Source of the DNA: Xanthobacteraceae bacterium
GTDB taxonomy: Bacteria > Pseudomonadota > Alphaproteobacteria > Rhizobiales > Xanthobacteraceae
Direction of reading: 5' to 3'
DNA: 64,000 nt
Assembly: GCA_023954195.1 (NCBI GenBank)
Contig: JAMLIK010000001.1
Location: forward strand, 1,476,628-1,540,627
Of this stretch, positions 1-7,752 are shown piece by piece. A program made the position numbers and the translations under genes. Under the pieces are notes generated by a model that saw only the letters and a list, made by a program, of their open reading frames with translations, made no database searches and was not told where the DNA came from. The number at the start of each line of letters is the position of its first letter. Within the stretch, counting starts at the first letter, position 1.

Positions 1-44
1 GCGATCAGCGTGGTGACGAACATCGCGCGCGTGGTCGCTGAGCG

Positions 45-1286
45 TTACTTCGCCTGCCAGGCAGGCTTCGGCAGCACCGGCTTCGTTGCGCCCGGCCGGT
101 CGACCGGGGCGATGGCGACGAACTGCCCGTTCTGCCACTGGCCGCCGAACCATAGCGTGCGAAGCTGATTGTCTTCCATTCTGGTGTCGCCGAGCACCGT
201 CTTGAAGCTGCCGGTGGAGAGTTCCTTCGACACCGCGTCGCGGTCCAGCCCCTTGCGCTTGATCGCCTCCTGCAACATTTGCAGGCTGGCATAGGTGATG
301 ACGCTGCCCCAGAGGTCCGGCGCCTTGCCGGTCACTTCCTCATGGCGCTTGCGATAGGCGGCGTTGGCCTCGTTCTTCGGATCGATGCCGCCGAGGCTCA
401 TGATGCCCTCGGCGTTCGGGCCGTTGTTCTTGCCGTAAGCCGGGAAGCCGGTGCCGACGCCGAGATACATCACCTTGGGATTGAACTTCGCTACCTGGGC
501 CTGCTGGGTGATGGCGAAGGTTTCCGGCGGATAGGAGAACGCGACAAAAGTATCGGCGCCGCCTTTGGCGGCTTCGTTAATCATCGGCGTGAAGTCGGTG
601 GTGCCGGCGGGATAGGTGACGTCGTAGACCGCTTCGAGCCCGGCGTTCTTGAACGAGGGCCGCGCGGCGGTGACGAGATCGATGCCGAAGCCGTCGGCCA
701 CCGAGATCATCGCGACCTTGCCGTTGATGGTGCCTGCGGCCTTTGCCTGCTTCAGCACATGGGCCAGCGCCTCGGTGTAGTCATGGCCGCCGCCGAGCAT
801 CCAGAAACTTTTCTTCCAACGTCTGACGAACTGCGGCGCCTTGTCGGTGACGGCGGACACCGCAAGCTGCGGATAGCCGAAACGATCGAACAGCGGCGCC
901 ACGGCGAGATTGAAGCCGGTGCCCCACGGCGCGAGGATGAAATCCACCTTGTCCTGCGTCGCCAGACGCTCGGTGGCGCGCACCACTTCCTCCGCGGAGG
1001 AGCGGTCGTCATACTCGATCACCTCGATCGGCAGGCGCTTGCCGCCGGGCAGTTCCAGGCCGCCGGCGTCCTTCACTTCCTTTGCCCACAGCACGTAGTT
1101 GGGGATGGTGGTGATGCCGGCGCCGCCGGCATTGGGGCCGGTCTTTGACACCACATAGCCGATCTTCACCGAGGTGCGCTCCTGCGCGATCGCGGAAAAG
1201 CCGGCGGTGCTGCAAAGCAGGATGGCGGACAGGCTCAGCGTCTTCAGCGCATGCCTGCGGCTCGGATTCGTCCTTGGGTTCGTCAT
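45..1286 (-). CDS. ABC transporter substrate-binding protein, branched-chain amino acid (LivK) type
   Basis: The 413-residue protein is a periplasmic type I binding protein of the Leu/Ile/Val-amide family, which captures small amino-acid-like or aromatic-acid ligands for an ABC importer. The N terminus carries a basic stretch (SRRHALKTL) and a hydrophobic signal segment ending near AIAQ, followed by VKIGYVVSKTGPNAG, the usual first strand of the family. The start at 1286 is preceded by GGGGAGGAG, which favours it over an upstream in-frame start at 1376. Permease or ATPase genes would lie to the left, outside the window. The ligand cannot be told from the sequence. Confidence 0.9.
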   Translation of the reverse strand: MTNPRTNPSRRHALKTLSLSAILLCSTAGFSAIAQERTSVKIGYVVSKTGPNAGGAGITTIPNYVLWAKEVKDAGGLELPGGKRLPIEVIEYDDRSSAEEVVRATERLATQDKVDFILAPWGTGFNLAVAPLFDRFGYPQLAVSAVTDKAPQFVRRWKKSFWMLGGGHDYTEALAHVLKQAKAAGTINGKVAMISVADGFGIDLVTAARPSFKNAGLEAVYDVTYPAGTTDFTPMINEAAKGGADTFVAFSYPPETFAITQQAQVAKFNPKVMYLGVGTGFPAYGKNNGPNAEGIMSLGGIDPKNEANAAYRKRHEEVTGKAPDLWGSVITYASLQMLQEAIKRKGLDRDAVSKELSTGSFKTVLGDTRMEDNQLRTLWFGGQWQNGQFVAIAPVDRPGATKPVLPKPAWQAK

Positions 1287-1847
1287 GGAATCTCCTCCCC
1301 ACGATGGATGCCGCTCACGCGGCGCGTTGGCGACCTGCCGTGCGACTGTTGCTCGTCGCTTGATCGGCCGGCCCAAACGCTAGCCATGGCCACGCTGGAC
1401 AGGAATAGACGATTTCGTGGTAAAATTGGATTTTACACGGGAAGTCCGGGCCTTGCGCTGTCACGCCGCAGCCGGAATTGGCACGGTTTATGCGGCATCC
1501 TGTCGCGCTCAAGACGGCCAGCGCCCCACGCACCGAGACGGGCGAGATCTCATGATGTCGCCGCCCTCCCCCGGATGCCCTCGCGCTGCGAGGCATGCCT
1601 GCGGTGCGCCAAGTGGCCGATGCTTTCCGGTCGCCGGCGCCCGGCTCCCGACCGAGCGATTGACGCATCAGCCCTTCATATCCATCGCAGTCTCGGAAAT
1701 GCAGGCGGCGCGGCCCGGCCGCGAAATCCAGGACGAGGCGCCTGATCCCTTTGTGCCGGCCGCGCGGCGTTCCGGCATTTCGATTCGTCGCGCCTACGCG
1801 CTGACGCGGATCCCTTGTCAAAAAGCGGCGCGATGACGCCGGCCGCT
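1287..1847. other. Intergenic region without a convincing gene
   Basis: The 561 bases between two reverse-strand genes hold only short overlapping open frames without recognisable protein features. Most of the region should be leader and promoter for the ABC binding-protein gene. One perfect inverted repeat (1420-1436) is listed separately. Nothing else is supported. Confidence 0.6.
1420..1436. promoter_or_regulatory. Perfect inverted repeat, possible operator of the binding-protein gene
   Basis: GTAAAAT-TGG-ATTTTAC is a perfect 7-bp inverted repeat with a 3-base spacer in otherwise GC-rich DNA. It lies 134 bases upstream of the start codon at 1286. This geometry fits a dimeric repressor or activator site. 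No regulator gene is adjacent, so function is inferred from position and symmetry alone. Confidence 0.35.
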
Positions 1848-2291
1848 CTATTCGCCTTGCATCACCAGATCTTGGATCTCTTTGGTCGGACGGTTGACCA
1901 CGTCCTTCGCAATCTCACCAACAATGACGTCACGAAGGGCGGGTGAGTACGCTTCGCGAATCGTTCCAAGGGCTCGCGGGGGCGCGACCACGATCAGCGC
2001 CTTTGCGTCGCCATCAACGGCCGCCCTGTTCAAGCTCTCTGCGAGACCCCGTAAAAACCCACGTTCAGCCTCCTTGTGCAGGTCCGTCTGCTCCACGGCG
2101 CTCCGGTGTGAACCGACAGACTGATAGGTTCGGCCCGGCGGAGCCGCGCCAAGCTCGCGGGTCGGCTCGTCGCCGTGTTCGTAAGCTTCCTTTATGCGCA
2201 ATTCGGGAGATACGGCATCGCCGACATTCTCAAGAAGGAGGGCCTTCCGGCCATCGCATGCCAGGACCCATCCACCCTTCACGATCTTCAT
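1848..2291 (-). CDS. Host attachment family protein (Host_attach domain)
   Basis: The 147-residue protein matches the family annotated as 'protein required for attachment to host cells'. It opens with a short strand (KGGWVLACDGRKALLLEN), has a mid-region rich in charged and polar residues (GAAPPGRTYQSVGSHRSAVE), then a helix with ERGFLRGLAESLNRA, the strand ALIVVAPPRALGTIREAYSP and a C-terminal helix. This layout resembles the eRF1/archaeal Pelota-like fold shared by the family. There is no signal peptide, so it is cytoplasmic. The family name comes from an Agrobacterium phenotype and the biochemical role is not established. It is transcribed divergently from cydA. Confidence 0.75.
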   Translation of the reverse strand: MKIVKGGWVLACDGRKALLLENVGDAVSPELRIKEAYEHGDEPTRELGAAPPGRTYQSVGSHRSAVEQTDLHKEAERGFLRGLAESLNRAAVDGDAKALIVVAPPRALGTIREAYSPALRDVIVGEIAKDVVNRPTKEIQDLVMQGE

Positions 2292-2690
2292 CGTGTCACC
2301 ATGCTTTGGTTTTTGCCTCTACCGCTTCAGACTGCGCGCTTACTCAATCCTATTCGCCGCCGTTGTTCAAGATTGAACTCCGGCTCAAGACGCGACGCAG
2401 CCGCCGCGCAAGGCAATTGGAGACGATCATCCCAGATGATGTATCGCCGCCGCCCTCCCGGCACATCGCCGTGTCAAAACCGCGCAATCCTGGCCGAGGC
2501 CGGGAACGTTTCAACGCCGTCAGCGCTTTTTTAAGGCACATTATTGTGAAGCGCGCATCCGTGCCATTCATCGGATGTTCAGCATCGCCGGCGTCACTGG
2601 TCAACTGCCCCTCCCGTCAGAGGCGGAGAGCCGCTTGTCGGGCGGGCGACGCGCGATCACCCTCAACGTGCTTCGCGGAAGGTACGCCCG
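2292..2690. other. Divergent control region between host-attachment gene and cydA
   Basis: The 399 bases contain no credible gene and must hold the promoters of both flanking genes. A short perfect palindrome, GTTCAA-GA-TTGAAC, occurs at 2365-2378, about 75 bases upstream of the reverse-strand gene. GGAAGG lies just upstream of the cydA start. I found no convincing FNR-type site (TTGAT-N4-ATCAA). Confidence 0.5.
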
Positions 2691-4097
2691 ATGTTCGATG
2701 GTCTCGACGCAATCGTTCTCGCCCGAGCGCAGTTTGCCTTCACGATGTCGTTTCACATCGTGTTTCCCGCTTTCTCGATCGGGCTCGCCAGCTACCTGGC
2801 GGTGCTGGAGGCGCTGTGGCTGTGGAGCGGACGCGAGGTCTTCCTCACGCTGTTCAATTACTGGCTGAAGATCTTCGCCATCGTGTTCGGCATGGGCGTG
2901 GTGTCGGGCATCGTGATGTCTTACCAGTTCGGCACCAATTGGGCGGCCTTCGCCGACAAGACCGGCCCGGTGATCGGCCCGCTGATGGCCTACGAGGTGC
3001 TGACCGCGTTCTTTCTCGAAGCCGGCTTTCTCGGCGTCATGCTGTTCGGCCTCAACAAGGTCGGGCCGCGCCTGCATTTCATCGCCACGCTGATGGTCGC
3101 GGTCGGCACGTTGATCTCGGCATTCTGGATTCTGTCGGCCAATTCGTGGATGCAGACGCCAACCGGCTACGCCGTCAACGACGCCGGCCAGTTCGTCGCC
3201 GCCGACTGGTGGAAGGTAATCTTCAATCCGTCGTTCCCCTACCGCCTCGTGCATATGGTGCTGGCCGCCTATCTCACCACCGCGCTGGTGGTCGGCGGCG
3301 TCGGCGCGTTTCACCTGCTGCGCGATTCCAGGCGGGAAAGTGCGCGCGTGATGTTCTCGATGGCGATGTGGATGGCGACCATCGTCGCGCCGGTCCAGAT
3401 TCTCGCCGGCGACCAGCACGGCCTCAACACGCTGGCGCATCAGCCGGCCAAGGTGATGGCGATGGAAGGCCATTACCAGAGCCATCCCGACGGCGCGCCG
3501 CTGATCCTGTTCGGCCTGCCGGACCAGGCTCGCGCGAAAGTCGACTACGCCGTCCAGATTCCGAACCTGTCATCGCTGATCCTCAAGCATTCGCTCGACG
3601 CGCCGCTGGCCGGGCTCGACACCGTGCCGCGCGAAAACTGGCCGCCGGTGCCGATCGTGTTCTGGACGTTCCGCGTCATGGTGGGGCTCGGCTTCCTGAT
3701 GATGGGCCTCGGCCTCCTGAGCCTGTGGCTGCGCTGGCGCGGCCGGCTGTACGAGTCGCGGCCGCTGCATTGTTTCGCGTTGGCGATGGCGCCGGCCGGC
3801 TTCGTCGCCGTGCTGGCCGGCTGGTTCACCACCGAGGTCGGCCGCCAGCCGTTCACGGTCTACGGCCTGCTGCGCACGGTTGATTCGGCGTCGCCGTTGG
3901 CTGCGCCGGCCGTCGCCTCGTCGCTGATCGCCTTCGCGATCGTCTACTTCCTGCTGTTCGCGGCCGGCGCCGTCTACATCCTGCGCTTGATGGGAGATCC
4001 GCCGCACGCGGGCGAGGAAGGCCCGCGCGGCAACGAGCCGAGCCACGCCGCCGGCATCACGCCCGCCTCCGGTGTCGCTACTTCCGAGGAACGGTGA
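2691..4097 (+). CDS. cydA: Cyanide-insensitive cytochrome bd quinol oxidase subunit I
   Basis: This 468-residue membrane protein is the heme-bearing subunit that oxidises quinol and reduces oxygen to water. The N terminus (LARAQFAFTMSFHIVFPAFS) carries the conserved first-helix His. The family block GWFTTEVGRQPFTVYGLLRT lies near residues 380-400. The length and short Q-loop match the CIO branch rather than the longer E. coli type. Spectral type (bd or bb') cannot be read. It is followed by cydB with a 4-base overlap, then a DUF2474 protein, the usual CIO operon order. It should work at low oxygen or under cyanide/NO stress. Confidence 0.95.
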   Translation: MFDGLDAIVLARAQFAFTMSFHIVFPAFSIGLASYLAVLEALWLWSGREVFLTLFNYWLKIFAIVFGMGVVSGIVMSYQFGTNWAAFADKTGPVIGPLMAYEVLTAFFLEAGFLGVMLFGLNKVGPRLHFIATLMVAVGTLISAFWILSANSWMQTPTGYAVNDAGQFVAADWWKVIFNPSFPYRLVHMVLAAYLTTALVVGGVGAFHLLRDSRRESARVMFSMAMWMATIVAPVQILAGDQHGLNTLAHQPAKVMAMEGHYQSHPDGAPLILFGLPDQARAKVDYAVQIPNLSSLILKHSLDAPLAGLDTVPRENWPPVPIVFWTFRVMVGLGFLMMGLGLLSLWLRWRGRLYESRPLHCFALAMAPAGFVAVLAGWFTTEVGRQPFTVYGLLRTVDSASPLAAPAVASSLIAFAIVYFLLFAAGAVYILRLMGDPPHAGEEGPRGNEPSHAAGITPASGVATSEER

Positions 4098-5113
4098 ACG
4101 CCATGGATCAGGTTCCAACCATCGCCCTGGTATGGGCTTTCATCATCGCCTTCGCGGTGTTCGTCTATGTCGTGATGGACGGCTTCGATCTCGGCATCGG
4201 CATCCTGTTTCCGCTGTTTCCGCGTAAGGATCATCGCGACGTCATGATGAACAGCGTCGCGCCGGTATGGGACGGCAACGAGACGTGGCTGGTGCTCGGC
4301 GGCGGCGGCTTGTTCGCGGCGTTTCCGCTGGCCTACGCGGTGCTGATGCCCGCGCTCTACACACCGATCATCGCCATGCTGCTCGGCCTCGTCTTCCGCG
4401 GCGTCGCCTTCGAATTCCGCTGGCGCTCGCGGCGTGAACGCAACCGCTGGGACCTCGCCTTCGCCGGCGGTTCACTGGTCGCGGCGCTGGCCCAGGGCGT
4501 CGCGCTCGGCGCCATCCTGCAAGGCATCAGGGTGACCGGACGCGCCTATGCAGGCGGCTGGTGGGACTGGCTGACGCCGTTCAGCGTCCTCACCGGCGTC
4601 GCGCTGGTGATCGGCTATGCCTTGCTCGGCGCGACATGGCTGGTGATGAAGACTACCGGCGATCTGCGCGAGCGCGCCTATCGTCTGAGCTGGTGGCTGT
4701 TGATCGCGATGCTCGGCGCGATCGGCGCGGTCAGTCTGGCGACGCCGTTCCTCGACGTCGAATATGCGCGGCGCTGGTTCGCCTGGCCGCACATCCTGTT
4801 CACCGCGCCGGTTCCGGTCGCGGTGGCGGCGGTCGCCGCGCTGTCGCTGCGCAGCCTGGCGCGGCGGCAGGATTACCGGCCGTTTCCGCTGGCGCTGGCG
4901 CTGTTCGCGCTGTCCTATATCGGGCTCGGCATCAGCATGTATCCGTACATCGTGCCGCGCAGCATCACCATCGGGCAGGCGGCCGCGCCGGAGAACAGCC
5001 AGGTGTTCATGCTGTTCGGCGTCTCCATCCTGATTCCGATCATCCTGATCTATACCGGGTGGGCCTACTGGGTGTTTCGCGGCAAGGTGGATCCCGAAAG
5101 CGGCTATCACTGA
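4094..5113 (+). CDS. cydB: Cyanide-insensitive cytochrome bd quinol oxidase subunit II
   Basis: The 339-residue polytopic protein is the partner of CydA. The conserved start VYVVMDGFDLGIGILFP and the block SVAPVWDGNETWLVLGGGGL are diagnostic of CydB. The C terminus (ILIYTGWAYWVFRGKV) is also typical. The start is either GTG at 4094, overlapping the cydA stop, or ATG at 4103; both are in frame and I cannot decide between them. The stop overlaps the start of the next small gene. Confidence 0.94.
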   Translation: MNAMDQVPTIALVWAFIIAFAVFVYVVMDGFDLGIGILFPLFPRKDHRDVMMNSVAPVWDGNETWLVLGGGGLFAAFPLAYAVLMPALYTPIIAMLLGLVFRGVAFEFRWRSRRERNRWDLAFAGGSLVAALAQGVALGAILQGIRVTGRAYAGGWWDWLTPFSVLTGVALVIGYALLGATWLVMKTTGDLRERAYRLSWWLLIAMLGAIGAVSLATPFLDVEYARRWFAWPHILFTAPVPVAVAAVAALSLRSLARRQDYRPFPLALALFALSYIGLGISMYPYIVPRSITIGQAAAPENSQVFMLFGVSILIPIILIYTGWAYWVFRGKVDPESGYH

Positions 5114-5247
5114 TGACGCGGCGTGACGACGACACACAGCTTCCACTGCCGCGACGCCTGTTGTGGTTCGCGGCGCTGTGGCTCGGCGGCGTCGGCGCGG
5201 TGACGATCGTCGCCTACGGCCTGCGGCTGTGGATCGCGCCGCATTGA
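5113..5247 (+). CDS. DUF2474 family small membrane protein, probable bd-oxidase accessory
   Basis: The 44-residue protein has a charged N terminus (MTRRDDDTQLPLPRR) and one transmembrane helix (LLWFAALWLGGVGAVTIVAY). Its ATG shares bases with the cydB stop (TGATG), so the two are translationally coupled. DUF2474 proteins habitually close CIO-type cydAB operons and are thought to be CydX-like small subunits. The assignment rests on position, size and topology. Confidence 0.8.
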   Translation: MTRRDDDTQLPLPRRLLWFAALWLGGVGAVTIVAYGLRLWIAPH

Positions 5248-5257
5248 TCCGCCGCGC

Positions 5258-5544
5258 GTCCGACGGTTTGCCATCGTTCGCCGACCAGCGTTTGCGGAGA
5301 CCGTTACTGTCGCGAACGAGAATTTGTCATTCAAAGCGGCAAAGGTGCAAGGAACGGTTGGCGACACCGTTGTGTGGGTGAATTAAGGACGTTCTCGATC
5401 ATACCGCGGTTGCGCCCGACAAGGGTTTCGACATCGTTCAACCGGCTGCGAAATCTCTCGCAGATGCTGACCAAAGTTGGCGGCTCAGACTATTGTTGCC
5501 GATACCATCCCAGCATGATTGGGTGGCTGATAGTTGGGCCGTGA
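5258..5544 (+). pseudogene. Decayed cupredoxin (plastocyanin/amicyanin-type) gene, two frameshifts
   Basis: Three consecutive frames read as one small blue-copper protein. The first frame gives a signal-cleavage-like PAFAETVTVANENLSF and then VGDTVVWVN, ending at a stop at 5384. The next frame gives DVLDHTAVAPDKGFDIV, with the first copper His. The last frame gives GGSDYCCRYHPSMIGWLIV, with the Cys-x2-His-x4-Met copper loop, and a stop at 5542-5544. Each junction is explained by one extra base (near 5383 and near 5474). No good start codon or full signal peptide remains, so the 5' edge is approximate. The gene appears dead rather than mis-sequenced because of the several lesions. Confidence 0.75.
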
Positions 5545-5619
5545 TCGCCGCACCGGCGCATGCCGAGCGCGACCGGCTTCCGGCTCAGCCTGACAATTGA
5601 TCAGAAGTGGAGGTTACCG

Positions 5620-5973
5620 ATGAACGATACTCTCTATCCGAAGCCGACCAAAGCCCTCGCGGACAAGCGTCGCGAACTGGCGCCGGATACGGAAGCGGCG
5701 TTTCGCGCTTTCAGCCAGGCCGTCTTCAAGGATGGCGCGCTGCCGGGAAAAGTCAAACAGCTGATCGCCGTCGCCGTGGCTCATGTCACGCAATGCCCTT
5801 ACTGCATTCAGGGTCATACCAAGGCGGCGACACGCGACGGAGCGACGCCGGAGGAGATCATGGAAGCGATCTGGGTCGCGGCCGAGATGCGCGCCGGGGG
5901 CGCGTTCGCCCATTCCAATCTGGCGCTGGCGACCCTTGAGGAAATCGACAACAGCCGCAAGCAAAGCGGTTGA
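5620..5973 (+). CDS. AhpD-like / carboxymuconolactone decarboxylase family protein
   Basis: The 117-residue protein has the CMD/AhpD fold signature: a redox CxxC (C59-P-Y-C62) followed by His66 in VTQCPYCIQGHTKAA. It also has the typical tail EEIMEAIWVAAEMRAGGAFAHS. Such proteins are small all-helical thiol peroxidases or disulfide reductases. The start at 5620 follows GGAGG. An in-frame start at 5560 would add 20 residues not usual in the family. It stands alone, with no AhpC nearby, so the substrate is unknown. Confidence 0.85.
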   Translation: MNDTLYPKPTKALADKRRELAPDTEAAFRAFSQAVFKDGALPGKVKQLIAVAVAHVTQCPYCIQGHTKAATRDGATPEEIMEAIWVAAEMRAGGAFAHSNLALATLEEIDNSRKQSG

Positions 5974-6085
5974 GCGCGGCCGGCACGCCGCCTCCCATCT
6001 ATCATCGGCGGGCCGTGCGAGGGTGGCAGCGTAGCGCCGGCCGCTGCCAGACGGCGTGGCGGCGGTGGGCGACATAACCCGCGCC

Positions 6086-6170
6086 GCCACGCCCGGCGAG
6101 ATGAAAGATCTCCGACGGAAGGCCACGACCTTGAAGGAAGTCGTGGCCAACCTCACCCTCAAAGCCGCGT
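6086..6170 (+). pseudogene. IS3-family OrfA remnant (leucine-zipper region)
   Basis: The frame through 6086 reads ATPGEMKDLRRKATTLKEVV and then ANLTLK, which resembles the coiled-coil end of IS3-family OrfA proteins (the pattern EMKxLRxExxxLKxxVAxLTL). Neither the helix-turn-helix half nor OrfB is present, and no terminal repeats were seen. The match is short and judged by eye, so this is tentative. Confidence 0.4.
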
Positions 6171-6244
6171 GCTCAAACGTACCGGCGTCACTTGCGCCGC
6201 CCATTGACAGGTTTCATCGGAGAAATGACGAGCAGCCTGCCGCG

Positions 6245-6274
6245 GAGAAAAATTTCTCGACGGGATATTTCTCC
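6245..6274. promoter_or_regulatory. Palindrome plus repeated half-site upstream of the MHS transporter
   Basis: GAGAAA-AA-TTTCTC (6245-6258) is a perfect 6-bp palindrome. A further TTTCTCC lies 15 bases on (6268-6274). The AT-rich block is 65-95 bases upstream of the start at 6339, a plausible operator position. No regulator gene is adjacent. Confidence 0.3.
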
Positions 6275-6338
6275 CCGTATAGGTTGATTAGACCATCGGG
6301 CATCGGCGTCGGTGCGAACTTCGCGTGGAAGAGGTGCA

Positions 6339-7724
6339 ATGTCAGCCATCAGCACAGCCATCGATGCCCCGCGAATGCCGACCGATCTGCGGCGGTCGGT
6401 TTCCAACACGATCAAGGGATCGGCCGGCAACCTCGTGGAATGGTACGACGTTTACGTCTATTCCGTTTTCGCGGCGTCGTTCGAGCATCACTTCTTCAGT
6501 CAAGACGAGAAAAACGCCAACATCTACATCTGGGCCATCTTTGCGCTGACCTTCCTGATGCGCCCGGTCGGGTCGTGGTATTTCGGCCGCTTCGCCGATC
6601 GTCGCGGGCGCCGCGCGGCGCTGACGCTCTCCGTCTCGGTGATGTCGGCCTGTTCCTTCATTGTCGCCATTACGCCGGGGCAACTCACGATCGGAGGATT
6701 CGCCGCCGTCATCCTGATCGCGTGCCGCTTGATCCAGGGCTTCGCCACCGGCGGAGAATACGGCACCTCGGCGACCTATTTGACCGAAGCGGCGGTGCCT
6801 CGCCATCGCGGCTTTCTGGCGTCGTTCCACTACGTGACGCTGGTGGGCGGGCATGTGCTGGCCCAGGCGCTGTTTCTGGCGCTGCTGCTGGCAACCTCCC
6901 ATGACGCCATCAGCGAATGGGGCTGGCGCCTGGCGTTCCTCATCGGCGGGGTCGGAGCCCTGGTCGTGCTGTGGATGCGGCGGACCATGGACGAATCTAT
7001 GAGCGAGGAAACACTTCAATCGATCAAGAAAGGCGAGGCGACCGGTTCCGGCTCGATGACCGAATTGTTCAGCAATTACTGGAAGGAGTTGCTGGCCTGT
7101 TTCCTGGTGACGATGGGTGGCACGGTCGCCTTCTACGCCTATTCCATCAACGGGCCGAACATCGTCAAGGCCACGTTCTCGCATACCAGTCCGGTCACGG
7201 GCTCGGTGGTCTCGTTGGTCGCGCTCATCATCCTCATGGTGCTGCAACCCGTCGGCGGCTACGTCTCCGACCGGGTGGGCCGGCGTTCCCTCCTGGTTTT
7301 CTTCGGCGTCGGAGGCGTGCTCTTTACCTGGGTTCTGTACTTCGTGTTGCCGGGCGTGACCAACGGTTTCCTCGCATTCGCCATTCTCACCGTCGGCTTC
7401 ATCATCCTGACCGGATACACATCGATCAATGCCGTCGTGAAAGCCGTCATGTTCCCGACGCACGTTCGCGCGCTGGGCGTGGGCTTCGGCTATGCCGTCG
7501 CCAATTCCTGCTTCGGGGGGACCGCGCCGGTGTTCTACGCCGCCGCGAAAAGCAGCGGGCACGTCGTGATGTTCGTCGTTTATGTGACCGCGCTGATCGC
7601 CGCCTCGCTGCTGGTGTACCTGTTCCTGCTCAGGAATCACGGAGCGAACTGGCTCGATGCTCCCGAAGAGATGCGCCGGCGCAAGGATAGCAAGGAGCAC
7701 CGGGTATTCCCCATGGGCGTGTGA
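6339..7724 (+). CDS. MFS transporter, metabolite:H+ symporter (KgtP/ProP-like)
   Basis: The 461-residue protein has 12 predicted membrane helices. It carries the metabolite:H+ symporter hallmark GNLVEWYDVYVYSVFA in helix 1 and the motif-A loop GRFADRRGRRAAL after helix 2. A second copy of the loop (SDRVGRRSLL) follows helix 8, and RLIQGFATGGEYGTSATYL covers helix 4. Family members import dicarboxylates, alpha-ketoglutarate or osmolytes. The start at 6339 is chosen because GAGG precedes it. It stands alone, so the substrate is not determined. Confidence 0.88.
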   Translation: MSAISTAIDAPRMPTDLRRSVSNTIKGSAGNLVEWYDVYVYSVFAASFEHHFFSQDEKNANIYIWAIFALTFLMRPVGSWYFGRFADRRGRRAALTLSVSVMSACSFIVAITPGQLTIGGFAAVILIACRLIQGFATGGEYGTSATYLTEAAVPRHRGFLASFHYVTLVGGHVLAQALFLALLLATSHDAISEWGWRLAFLIGGVGALVVLWMRRTMDESMSEETLQSIKKGEATGSGSMTELFSNYWKELLACFLVTMGGTVAFYAYSINGPNIVKATFSHTSPVTGSVVSLVALIILMVLQPVGGYVSDRVGRRSLLVFFGVGGVLFTWVLYFVLPGVTNGFLAFAILTVGFIILTGYTSINAVVKAVMFPTHVRALGVGFGYAVANSCFGGTAPVFYAAAKSSGHVVMFVVYVTALIAASLLVYLFLLRNHGANWLDAPEEMRRRKDSKEHRVFPMGV

Positions 7725-7752
7725 TGCCCTGCTCGCGGCAGAACACCCGGCA

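Noticed and set aside
1-23. Possible start of a reverse-strand permease gene downstream of the binding protein (ATG at 23, reading MFVTTLI)
   Set aside because: Only seven codons are visible and there is no ribosome-binding site, so a gene cannot be supported.
1479-1493. TGGCACGGTTTATGC resembling a sigma-54 -24/-12 promoter on the + strand
   Set aside because: No + strand gene follows for over 1 kb, and a single match of this kind is expected by chance.
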